In this document: positions 10,801 to 23,600 of the stretch, in pieces
Layout of the letters: every line of letters begins with the position of its first letter
Numbering within the stretch: the first letter of the stretch is position 1
Origin: Branchiostoma floridae
Taxonomy: Eukaryota > Chordata > Leptocardii > Amphioxiformes > Branchiostomatidae
NCBI RefSeq assembly: GCF_000003815.2
Contig: NC_049995.1
Span: 13,542,062-13,603,566 of the forward strand
Length of the DNA: 61,505 bases
Reading direction: 5' to 3'
Translations under genes and position numbers: made by a program
Notes under the pieces: generated by a model
The model's database searches: none
Told to the model about the DNA's origin: nothing
The model's input: the letters and a program-made list of their open reading frames with translations, nothing else

Positions 10801-13800
10801 AGTACAAGAAACGTCAATGTCGCTAACGAAAGATAGTGGATTCTGCCAAAAACGTCTGACCGTTTCCAAAATCAAATCCAGTTAGTTGAGTAATTGCTAT
10901 TTGGTGTGAAGTACAAGAGATTTCACAAAGAACAAATTTTCATCATAATCGTCAGTCGGTACGTATAAGAAAACGAAAAAAGAGCCCCTCCCCGGCCCTT
11001 TCCCTTTTTTAGACGTGCAACTTACATGTTTATTCTTTCGTAAGGACTCACCTTTTAAGAGTGCCAATGGTGCTGACCTTATACGTCTGGAGGTCGTCTG
11101 TAACGGAGGCAATTTGCCTTAAAGCCTGTCAAACAAATGTCAGAGATACATCAATGGCCTTTCTAGCTACATGCATTTATGCCGTCACGTCATTATAAAT
11201 GTCAAATGTTGTACGTGCCGTTATTTTTTAAGTGATTAGTGGTATGAACAAAACTCAACAGTATATATGTGTAATATATTGAATTATATCTGGCCTCTTT
11301 GTTCGATCAGTACGTAAACTTGCCTCTTTTAAGATATGTAAGATACTGTTAAACAGCCCTGGTCGATTTCATAAGGCAACAATAAGGCAAGCAATAACAT
11401 GATTGTTTTCGACTTGTGACAACTCGATGCACATGCCCATACTTTGCATGTTCACACAGTTCTATCACCTGGCCAACCTTATTAAATCATTCAGCATCGT
11501 ATTTACGTCACAGCCAGTGAATGTGAACGGTACAATACTTATTGCTGTGCTGTATGAGTGGTCTAAAAACGTGGCCTAGGAGCTTAAATGACAAACAACA
11601 ACAAACAAACAAACAAACAGACCTCGTCCAGCGTCCTCTTCAGCTGTCGCTTCTCGATCTCCCACCGGAGGATCTCCTCCGTGTTGGCGTTGTGCTTCTG
11701 CGCCTGCGTCAACCCCGAGCTGTCCAGCTGCTTCCTCTTTGGAACGGGGTCGTCGAACACCGGTGAGAACGGGCGCAGGGCTTGGAACTGCGCACAGAAA
11801 ACAACGGGTTCATTTAGACAGCACAGCAGAGGCGTTGTCAAAAATTTCTACGGCAAAACAAATGAAGGGCTCATACACAGCGAATGGCGCGACATTGAAA
11901 ATAAGTGAATTTACTATAGAGCCTGGAATTGCGCATAGACAACAACTGGTTATATTTAGACACCACACCAGAGGCGTTGCCAAAAATAATGCAGCAAAAC
12001 AAATATTAGTGCTCAGTTCCTACACTGCGAGTGGTGACATTGAAAATTAGTAGCTGTAATTTAGAACATATATTATAATGAATTACGCAAGATGAATACA
12101 GAAATACAATGGATGACGTAGAAATATTTGGACAAACAGAGCGATTAAAACACAATGAATATGTTTAGTAATTAAGCATCGTCATACTATCTCCATATTT
12201 TCACAGGACTCAAAGTAACGTGAGTCGTTAATTCTATCATCTAATCTGTAGTTACGATACCTAAGCTAAAAGGGTTGAATTATATATAACATTAGCGCTG
12301 GGCGTATATCTAATACCCACCGGTAATATAACAAAGGGTGACTCATAGGTAAGTGCTTCAATCCCACGATATTACAAAGAGATACTGTACGGTATGACAA
12401 GCACTCTAGTCTCTAGCAATATTTAGCTAACATACAATAGAAAGGAGTAGCTGCTAAACGAAGATTAGTAGCAATTTAAACGTACAATGTACCTACACTA
12501 TGGTACAGCTCCCACAAAAACAAACACACCTGCCAGACATAGCCGAGGTCGACATTAATTATTCACGAGGGAGAGAGAGGGCCAGACAATTACGTCTACG
12601 CAAGGTAAAACATTTCATAGGCTGGAAAAAAAGGAGAACAGCTGTCATTAATATTAATGAGGCGATAGAGAGAGAGGTGGGCGTTCGAGTCGTACGGAGC
12701 GCAGGTAACAGAGAGAGAGAGAGACATCGAGGAAAGAAAGAAATGGCTAAGAAGTCCTTTGTTATGCTTGCACAGTGTTGAAATGTCATACTTCCGGGGG
12801 CTTGGCTTGCCAACAGGTGTCGGTAGGGGGCGCTTCTGGCTGGCCTGTCTCCAAGTCCTCACCAGTGCGTTGTTCTGTTGGTTGGCTTGGTTCAATGCCC
12901 TTGAGTGGCTGTGAGACCTCGTAGTGTGCTTGCTGCACCAGTTCAGACTGGACCTGCTGCACATTAGTAGTCCCATCTGGCGGGGAATCGTGGAACTGCC
13001 AGCCATACCCTACGCTGCTGACTCCTAGATGTTCAAGTTCCATCCCTTCTACTCGCCTGGTATGCTCAAACATCTTGATCAGATGTTTTTTGCGACTCTC
13101 GCTGAGTTTTGCTTCCTTGTAATCGTCCGTTTCGGGATGACCACAAACTTTTCTGGGATCGTCATCGTCGGACCTACACCCGCCGTCAACTTTGTCAACG
13201 TGGTCGTTTATAACATATGATGGTACTTCATCCTCCGAAGTAGATTCTTTCTTAATCTTATTATGCAGAAGAGGATTCACCTTCCAAGGAATAACGTCAC
13301 CATCTTTATCTCCATCATTTCCCGTGGTTGAAACGTTCCAAGACACAGCCTTGCGGCTCATCTTTGGCTCCAACTTTTTCTCAGGTTCTGAGATTCTTTC
13401 TTTGTTCTTTATTGCCGTTTCATCAAACTTTGAGGTATACTTTTCCTCGTGAGTGACGTCATCTGCCCTTCCCTGGAAAACTTCACGTATGTCTTCAACA
13501 GAGGGCCATTTCATCATCTTGCTCTCCTTTTGGAAAGGACTAGTACACGTATCATTTTCTTTCTCGTCCAGATCCTTTTCGAAATCGCTCTCAATTTCTA
13601 TAGGTTTAATCTTCAGGCGGGCTTTTCGTTTTTCCCTCTTTTCTTTGCCTCTCAATTCTACTGGTTCTTGTCTGTAACAGGTTCTGCTTTCCAAATTTTC
13701 ATCGTCAGTCCCAGAAAAGGACTCTGTAGAAGACAATCTACTTCTGGGTCGGAAATCATGTAAACCGCCATATGTTGGCGCTGAGCTTGTCTCAAACTGT

Positions 13801-16800
13801 TGAACTATGTTAAACACATTCACTGGTGTGAACGCGTCATCAGACTCATCGTCCGTTAGATTTAAAACCATCGGCTTTACCTTTCCGTAATGAGGGGTTG
13901 CTGGACTCTTTCCTTGTAAGTAGTCATCTTTTTTTGTGTCAGCGTCGCTGCCAATTTCTTCTCTTTGGCTTGCTGTTACATTTATAGGATCTAGTACGTT
14001 CACAATTCTTGCCTTTACCTTTTCATTAGGAGGTATTTCTGGACTCTTTTCTTGTAAGAAGTCATCATTATTTGTGTTATCGTCGCTGTCAACTTTTTCT
14101 CTTTGACTGGCTGTTACATACGTGTAATCTGGTACGTTCACAGCTCTTGACTTTCTCTTTGTGTAAGGTGGGCTTTCTGGAGCCGGACTCGTTCCTTGCA
14201 AGTAGTCATCATTTTCTACGTTGGCGTCACCGCCAACTTCTGTCCTTTGACTGGCTGTTACATCCTTGTTATTTTGTACTTCTTTTGCCAATGACATTGC
14301 CTTTTGTGGTATTTCCTTTGGTGCCAGACTCCTTCTCCATAACGATAGCTTCTTTTCAAACTTACTAGCATTATAAGGTGACAATTCTCCTTTCTGTGGA
14401 CGGAGCTTGTCTAAAAGTCTTGACTTTCTCAATCTTTCTACGGGCATCATAAGCAGCGATGGTTCTGGCTTAGCCAAAACTGTTTCTTCCTCTTCACGTT
14501 GCATTAGATTCAGAGTTTCTCTAAGTTTATTTGGACGTGGTGATGTCCGACCACTGCCCGTGTTACTCTGTGCAATTATGGCTTTGCTTTTGCCCAATGT
14601 TGCAACGGGATCATCATTGTTCTCGAAAGTATCTTTCCCATCAAAGTCCCCTATGTACAGCCGTGCATCTATCCCTAGCTTGTCTGTAACCTAAGGAATC
14701 GGAAGACCATGCATGTCATATATCAACATATACTTCCTTTTTATACAACATTCTACCTAGATTCCTGAGAACGATGAATTTCTAACGAGCAATACCGGTT
14801 TTGCTATATCTGACACAAAACTAGATTTACACTTAAAAATAAATAAAAAATTAAACTAAAAGCTGTTGGTATACTGGAACAAAAAACATGTCGACATTGA
14901 ATATGTCATGATCAATTAATCTCCAGGCAAATTTTACAGTGGCATCAGATAGTATCAAAGCTGGCAAAGGGAGTCATCAGCTACTGTGCAGCCAAACACA
15001 CCCCAATTTTTTAAGGCCGGCTTCACTCCTCTAGTATCTTTTGGTACTATCTTATTCTACCATAGGATTAATTGAAGATTAATGATCAATCATGATTGCA
15101 TGTGGGTTAGTGTCTTAAAGTATAATTTTGCTGCTACGGTGGCTGTAAAGAACACAAGTGCTACACACACCTCGTGTATCTTTGACTGCATGCTGCTCAA
15201 CTGCTCCTGCCATTGGTTCCTCTCCTCCGCAAACATGTGCATCAAATTCTTCTTCTCTTCTTCCCACTTCCGCACCAACTCTGTCCTGTACACGTACGGG
15301 TCGCCAGGGGGCGCACTCTGGCACCGCTCCATGTCCGGGTCTCCCAGATCCGCCATCTTGTTCTGCTTCTGCTCCTGCTGAATGAACAATGTACGAGTGT
15401 AATGGATACTCTGCTGTGTGGTTCTGAATTATACCGATGAAGGGCAACATGAAAACGTTTCCTAAATCTTAGAGGATATAATACAGCTAAACAATGATTA
15501 GAAAATCTGTATGATGCAGTTTGAAAAATATCATCAAAGTCAGTCACTGCCAAGATATGATAGACCAAGTTTTCTGTGTGTTAAACATTGGCTGTCGGAA
15601 AAATGCAATCACTCTCATTCTTATCAATTGAAGTGACAAATGGCAAAAATTACTTAACATCTGAAATCATCTAAATTTTGATAGGCTATCCATGAGTTTT
15701 ATACAGCCCTGTTCTTTGATAAACTTACACAGATGTTAGATGGTCTTGAAATGATTTTAGAATTGCTTAAACTGACTTTTTTTACGATCATTTAAATATT
15801 TTCTTCTTCTTTGGAATTAAACGGCCGAATCATAACAAAGATCAGGTACTGCGGACGTTATATAACATCATTGCAGGTACTAATGTCAGGCAGAAATTCC
15901 TCAAGCAACTGGATATGATTTTGGAAACGGTCTGACGTTTCAGATAACATTCATCATCATTCGTCACTGACACTGCGGATATCTTGTCGGGAGACAGTTT
16001 TCATGTCCTATTCCATTTCACGTGTATGCTATTCTATCAAGTACTAAGCTTAAACATAATTTCTGTGTTTCTTCCAACTCCAAGCAATCTAGTAGACCTG
16101 AATTGACCCCTTATTTTCGGGATGTTTTTGCGACTGTGTTTTTCTCGCGTTGCCAAAGTTGGTGCATTGGGGACCGTAAAATGTAAGACAACACCGTCCG
16201 CTGGGCCCAAAATAACCGACTTTGTTTTCATTTGTTGACATCGCAGCACGCAATGGTTTTGTGTTCAGTAGCAACGTTGTATGTCTCCACCATTTTATCA
16301 TTGTATCCAGGAATACACCTATTTCTCAAATGGTACAAGTTTCTGTCTTTTTAGTACGAAAGCTTGCAGGTAGTTGATAAAATAAGTTCGAACGCGTTTG
16401 TTTTGATCGCCTGCTGAACTGAAGCCCAAACACTTTGCCTTTAATTCGCCCCTAAGGGCGGTCATAACCTCAACAAGAATGGGCAAAATGCCCCGAATCA
16501 GCACGCCAGGGCCAATCCTGGAATGTAGTTGACCGAAAACAAACAGACATAGATGGCCTTAGAAGTTCAAGTTCGCAGGCACGGCTTTATATAACTGTTA
16601 CGGCAATTGTTGATGCTGACTGTTCAAAACATTGGGGAGGCAGAGTGTTTATGGTAGGGGTGGGGTGTAGAGGAGACCCTAGATCTAGAGCAGTGTCTGA
16701 TGTGTTGCACAAAGGCCTGTTTCACCTGTGTTGATCTCACACCTAAGTGACGGATGTGTTTTAGGCGTGACTGTGTGTGTGTGTGTGTGTGCGTGCGTGT

Positions 16801-17607
16801 GTCTGTGTGTGTCTGTGTCTGTGTCTGTCTGTTTGCCTGCCTGTATGTCTATGTGCGAGTATCCTTGTATATATGTGTATGTATGTTTCTCTCTTCTGTA
16901 TATGTTTATCTGTGTATCTTTCTCTCTCTCTCTCTCTTAATTAGATTGTGTGTCTGAGTATGTGACTGTGTTTGTGTATGTACATGTGTATGTGTGTAAG
17001 TGTGTGCTTGTATGCGTGCATGTATGTCTGTGTGTGTGTGTGTGTGTGTTATCTTCGAAAAACTTCGAAAGGCTTGGAATTTTTTAACGTTATTCTAGAG
17101 CATTTATTCCCTAATGTTTAAATCAAACTTGATTGATCGGCCAATTTTATATAGAAAAATTATACATACATTCCCACGATGGGTAATGTCCATAAACTGA
17201 GGAGACTAGAGAAATAACATGTAAGTTGAATAAAGTTGACATTGAGAGGGTCTTAAGAGATGTAGGCCAAGGGCATGGTCAAGATTTAAGCCGGGGGCTA
17301 ATATAACTCTAGAAGTATTTACCCTAACATAAGGCTAGCTAAGGCATCAAAGTGAGGACGTGGCCTCGCTCGGTGGGTGTCCGGCACACCCGAGTCTCTG
17401 CACCTGTTAGAGCGCATAGCTCACATAGAAAGTGAGACAGTCCTGGTGTTGCCTGGTACGAGTATTGTGTTCGGTGCGTTAAGGTCGATGACCTCTTCGA
17501 TATGAATCAAAGTTGCTTTTAGGGACTTTGGTAAATAAAATAGTTTGAGAGTATTGTCTAATACGTATACAAGTGCCATGCAATAACGCACAAACGCACA
17601 CACACAC

Positions 17608-17638
<31 letters not shown>

Positions 17639-20600
17639 GACATCTAGAGAAATAAAAAGGGTTAAATTGAATGTTCTTATATATATATGAACATTCGTTT
17701 GAACTTTATTTAAAATTTCACTATAAACTTTAGAAACTGTGTGTACTTACCTGAGGCTGTGTAGATTTAGTCTCAACCTGAAAACAAGAACAATACAATA
17801 CATATTAACTTTTTATATGGAAAGAATTCAGCGATTAGGACTAAATGCAAATTCACATTTACATAAAATCATTGATGACCTATCTATTTAGCGGTTGTTA
17901 CTAGATGATGTTGTAGGTCTTTATACAATTAAGATGTCCGCATATTTTCAAGTCTTAGATATAAACATCTTAAGTGAGACGTACCACTTTAATTCTTTCC
18001 TCCAGACGTTGCTTTTCATTGTCCCAGGCGGACTTCTCTGCCATGTACAGGTCATGGATGTCTTTCTTCCTCTTCTCCTCATTTTTAAGCTGGGTCCTCA
18101 GATCCTCCAACAAACCGCGAAACTCCGACAGCAGCCCCCGACTCTCATCCACCTGTGATGATGAAGGACATGCAATGATCAATAATTAAACATATCAATC
18201 TAAAGTTGTTTTTTTTTTAAACTGATGATTAATGATCTTGCCCAGTGATACTTACGAAAATTATTGGATGTTACTTGCGACTGTTGACATAAACGTTTTA
18301 GTTGCTTGTTAAAGAGTAACTGTTGTTTCGCGTATTTCGAAAAATTGTTGCATTAGAATTCTGGTCGTCGCTCATGAAGTTTGTACATTGTCGAATATAT
18401 CGAGAAAATTGTATCTGTTTTATTTCAAGAACAATGTGGTTGTAGTGGTTGACTTTAATGGTAGATCATAAAGGTAACAGAAACTTTACACTTGTAGCTG
18501 TACTTCCTATATTTCAGGAATAGCTAAATAAATGCATTTAGCATTGGAAGATGCAGTAATTCACACTTGGAAACTAAAAAAATGGAGCTGAGGAGAGCAT
18601 AATTTTTCATAAGGACCTATCCTTTGATGGATAAGAGAAATGTGTTGAGAGCCAAACCATTACATAACGGCAAAACAACCTCCGTATAAATCACATCCAG
18701 ATTATGCAGGAAATTGCGGGTTCTTGCGTACAGTTGCCATAACTGCGTCGGCACCCTGCAGTTATATGAGCTGATATTTAACACGTTCTATCCGTACACG
18801 CAATGAATAAGGCGAACCTGGAAGTAGACTACTATAATATCCTGCCAAGAAATCACAGAGCAATGACCGCCGAAGGAAACATGGTAAGACTCTGCTGGGG
18901 GAAAGTTATGCAGTAGGAACGTGAACCACGCAGTGCCTCTCCGTTACTGCTGTTTTCCCGGATATCTATCCACCTGCCCAGGGCAACTTGGCAATTGTTC
19001 AAACCGAACGGACTGGTAAACAGACTGTAGTATATAGATAGTTCTAAAGGTGGTATCTCACTGCACTTGGGGCACTGGTACGGCAATACGGGGCTTGTTC
19101 ACTGTGTACTGTTTTGTTATTTTCGCGATTTTATATAATTTAGATATTGCGCTGTACGCAAAAAGTATGACTAAGAAGACAACAAAATACACAAAACGGA
19201 AGAAAATTATTCTTTATCTCTAAAATTCGTTGAGTCATCTACGAACCTCGCAGTGCCGCACTGGTGCACCAATTGAGAGTCCATCTTAAGCTGTCGTGCA
19301 GTTAAGAGATCTAAAGGAAGGTTCCGTACATAGCACCCTAGACTGGTAAACAGACGGGAAATATAGATAGTTCCAAGCTGTCGTGCAGCTTTGGGATCCA
19401 CTGAATTTTAAGCAAATCCTCTTGACAAAAATACCACCCTAGACTGGTAAATAAACAGGAAAATATAGATGTGTGCAAGCTGTCGTGCAGATATGGGATC
19501 TACTGGATTTAAAAGAAATCCTTTTGACATTGGGCCCGTAAATACCACTCTAGAGAGCTTTAATGTACATTATACACAACTCTCTAAAATTACATTTGAT
19601 GTAAATATGATATGACTTTTAAGAGTTCATCAGCAGACATGAAAGTGAAATGATCTAGTAGGATACCACTTTGATATTATTTCCGTTAAGGGCAAGAATG
19701 CCACAGATCAAAGACAAACTATGTAAAATTACATTTACCTCAAAGGCAGTCGAACATACGATCCAAACTTGAATACAATAGATACTAGGGCGCAGGAAAG
19801 GCAATGCTACAGTAGGACGTCAATCTAACATCGGTTAAGGTAATACAACGTCAACGGCCAATGATCTATATGAATGATGAGCACACCAATAGAGATATTT
19901 GGCAGCAACGACGCCAAGATAGAATGTTTTGAAGCAGATTTAGGAACTGGAAGCCTCCAACTAGTCACTGCAGTGTTTAAGGGCAACGACACCAACACGG
20001 GCTCATTTTGACGTCTGTTGCTCAAATACAACGTCAAAGATTCTAAGTAAGAAAAATGATCATTGAAATGTACATTTAGCAAATTATCATTTGACGCTGG
20101 GTATAGATGATTTACAATCAGATACTGCAGCGTTTAAAAAAAGGACAAGCATAACAAGGAACAAAACGGATAGATATGAAACATAATACTTGCAAAGAAT
20201 GTTTGGCAACGACGCAAACGTATATAGTATATACAGGAAGTTGCTTTTCTAATATTTCAATTCGACACCAAAATGTCTGAAGGCAATGACACAAGTACCG
20301 GTTCATTTCGACGTTGTTTCCTCAAACATAACAACAAAGATCACGAATACATAGCAAAGATAATCCCCAGTAAAGTACCATTGGCACTGAAGTAACGATA
20401 GAGTATCACTCCACAAGATTATGTTTCCATAACATTGACGTCATCCCGCCTTAGTAGAGCTCATTCACACGTCCAAACTCCCTTTCGATTCCTAAACGGG
20501 TTTTAACGATGTGACGACCAGTGACAGGGAAAGGAAATTATCTAATAGAGCAGGAGAAAAACAGCCTCAAGGACTTTCTCCTCACATGAAACGAACTAAC

Positions 20601-23600
20601 CCGTGATCTAAATCTACATTCCCTAATGAAAACTATGTTTTGAGCTGTCGGTTTGCACGCAACTTGAATCGTGGTATTTTGAAGCGTGCTGTACTGTGCT
20701 GTGCTTTTCCGCTGCGTGCCAGGGCATGTACATATACCAAGACATGGTTTGGGCCCAAAAACATGTAGGAATAATATATGCCTCTATGTTATCTTTGCCA
20801 ATATGCCGTCACCGAAGGATAAACAAAACAAAAACCAGTTTCTGTTTATCACAAACAAGTTTACCCAAAGTGATCAACGACGAACATTTTTTTCCTATTC
20901 ACCAGTGAGAATGAAGCCTTCATACTAACAATCGACATCTACGCTTCTTTACAAATACAACAAACCAAAACGTTTGTGCTCCAAGAACAACAGCGCTGAA
21001 TATATGAACCAATAAACCAAAAAGGAAGCTGTAAACATCAGATGATGAGTTTACCTGATGGTAATTCCACAGACTCATCGTCAGACCATTCTTGCCTCCT
21101 TCGATCACCATCGTGACCAATCCCAATGTCGCACAGGCTACAAATTCGCGAAGAAAACTGTTCAGGAACCACAGGAATCAACCACCGGTAGCAACCAAGG
21201 CTTGACTGGAAATGACGCGCACTGCTGTCCAACGCCGCACTTGGAGAACTGTCCAGTCACCCACCGGAAGTGATGTATATGGTCATCCTTGTTTTGCGTC
21301 AGTTGACGTAGTCATGCCCAATATATTACACATGCACGGGCATTGGACAAGGTCGTAGTTTGGAGATCGCTTCAACACGTGTCTCAATTCCTTTTAGGAA
21401 ACGTTAGTTTAAGGGTTCTCTGCAAGGTTGGGCACACTGTGTCGCAAGCTCCCTGTCCATGTGTATAATGGTCGTCCTTTTCCTCGGTCCCTAAATATAG
21501 GGGTCAGGTCACATTAAATAGCTTAGCTCGACCTAAAATAACCCGATATGTGAACTATGGCTACGCGGTCCGACCATCGCTTCTGCCTTCCGGACTGACT
21601 CATTGGTTCACCATCAAAACGTTAATCCCAACCAAAAACGCCACCTTCCACCGTATTTCCCAGAACCTATCCACATTTCTAAATGTATACCACATCCGGT
21701 CAACACAGCAACAGGTTATCTGACATCTTCGTCGTATATTGGCCTTCGTATCTGATGGATCCGTGCGTGCGATATGACCAGACGGACTGATACGTCTGGT
21801 ATGCGTAGGGGAGGGGCCAAAAGTTCATATCAGGCGATATCAAGGCAGGATCATTAATTAGAGAGACAGCTTACGTGTCTTTGTTTACTTCCTCCAGAGG
21901 AGACCTGAGGAGAGAGTTGCTACCACCCTTGTCGTGAGACGAGGCAATCTGACGACCACGTCATCAAGTCCACAGGCCCAAGCTTTGCTGACAGATGACA
22001 TAATTGGTGATTTGTATGCTATTTATCATTGGCATCCTTACGTAATGACTTTGGATGGAGGTCCTTATATCTCTAACACTTTGATAAGGATAAATGTTTA
22101 TACTATGTCGTAAATCACTGGTCATATCCATACACATCAAATAAGATAAACATCTCAAGATTTGGATGAACTTTTAACTAGGAATCATACACTGTAGTCT
22201 ACACCATACAGTGCAGAACCAGATGTTCTAGCAACATTCGTGGCGTTTTTATGACGCAGGATAACGTACAAGTACCTACTGGAAGTCAACATGGCCCTAA
22301 TAGAACCGATGGCGCATGAGGAAAACCACTTAAACAGCTCACAACTTACCATATGTCCGTTGCCCAGCTGCTTAGAGGATTGCATGTCCTAGAATGTTCT
22401 CGTGGTAGTCCCCAGGGGTGGTAAATCTATCCCGAGGGGGTGGGGGAGGTCGCATCCCCTTAACACGTTACCAAAGCGTGATGTTCACGCGTTCACACAG
22501 CAATGACGGCGGTAGGTAGCTCTCGGTCCCATTGCGCATGCGGGAGGAAACCTAGGCTAGGTCTCGCTAGACTGAGGCTTCTTTGTTGAATGACTGGTGA
22601 CCGCATTCTCTTCATTGGTGAAGCAATCTGGTTGGTCTATCACCACCTAAAACGATTCTCCAATCGACAAGATCACCAAGCCTGCCTAAAACCATACTGG
22701 GTTCTGAAAGAGACGTTTTGAATCAGTGGTGGTTCGGCCTTTAACAGAGCAGTCCAGGCCAGAGAATGTCGTGCGTTCTTCACATAACAATGTATAGATG
22801 GTGACAGGCAATGGGGTCTTCATCATCAGGGCATGCCCACTTTTAGCATAGAGAGGGGTGGGCAGGATGGTTTGTAGGTATAAGCATTCACGTAATCACA
22901 CCTGTTGGCCCTCAAAGTTGGGTTAGTTGTTCACGAAGTACGGTGACATCCTATATTTCCACAGAGCAGGGCAAAACCATGTTTGTTTTAGTTAACATCG
23001 TGGTAAAGAAAGCAACTGATCATCCCCTACAAGAGCTTGACCAGTTCCATGGTAGCAGCCCTGATACCGATATGTTTTCGCCAGGAGATAAAAATACAAA
23101 CATGGACTTTCCGTCCTCATAACACAAATAAACTTCAACTCAAGCCAAGCTAAAAGTGGATCTTTCCGATATCGAGTGACGTTGTAAAAATCTAGAGGTA
23201 ATTGTGTAGGAAATAGACGTTTAAAATCAACACAGATGTTAAAGATGACATGGACCCGGCTTTGCTATGATGCGAAAGGTCAGAGCGGGCCCCCCTCCGT
23301 GTGGCCTATATTCGTGCACGTACATAGTATTACGACACCCTTCTTGTTCCTGAATATCCTAGCCAAACATAACAATTGATAACCGTACCGCCTGGCTATG
23401 TTGTTACGTGTTCGTCACACTGTGTTGCTGTGTCCTTTACCTTAAAGCCTCTTCTGCGATAGTTGGTGATGCTATATCGTAATACAACAATAACAATCTC
23501 AGCAGCAATGCGTGGCCATATCACACGCACGAACATGTGTCTCATCTCACTAGACCAGTCTGTAAAAATCTGACGTGTTCTTCGATATTTCTGAGCTTGC

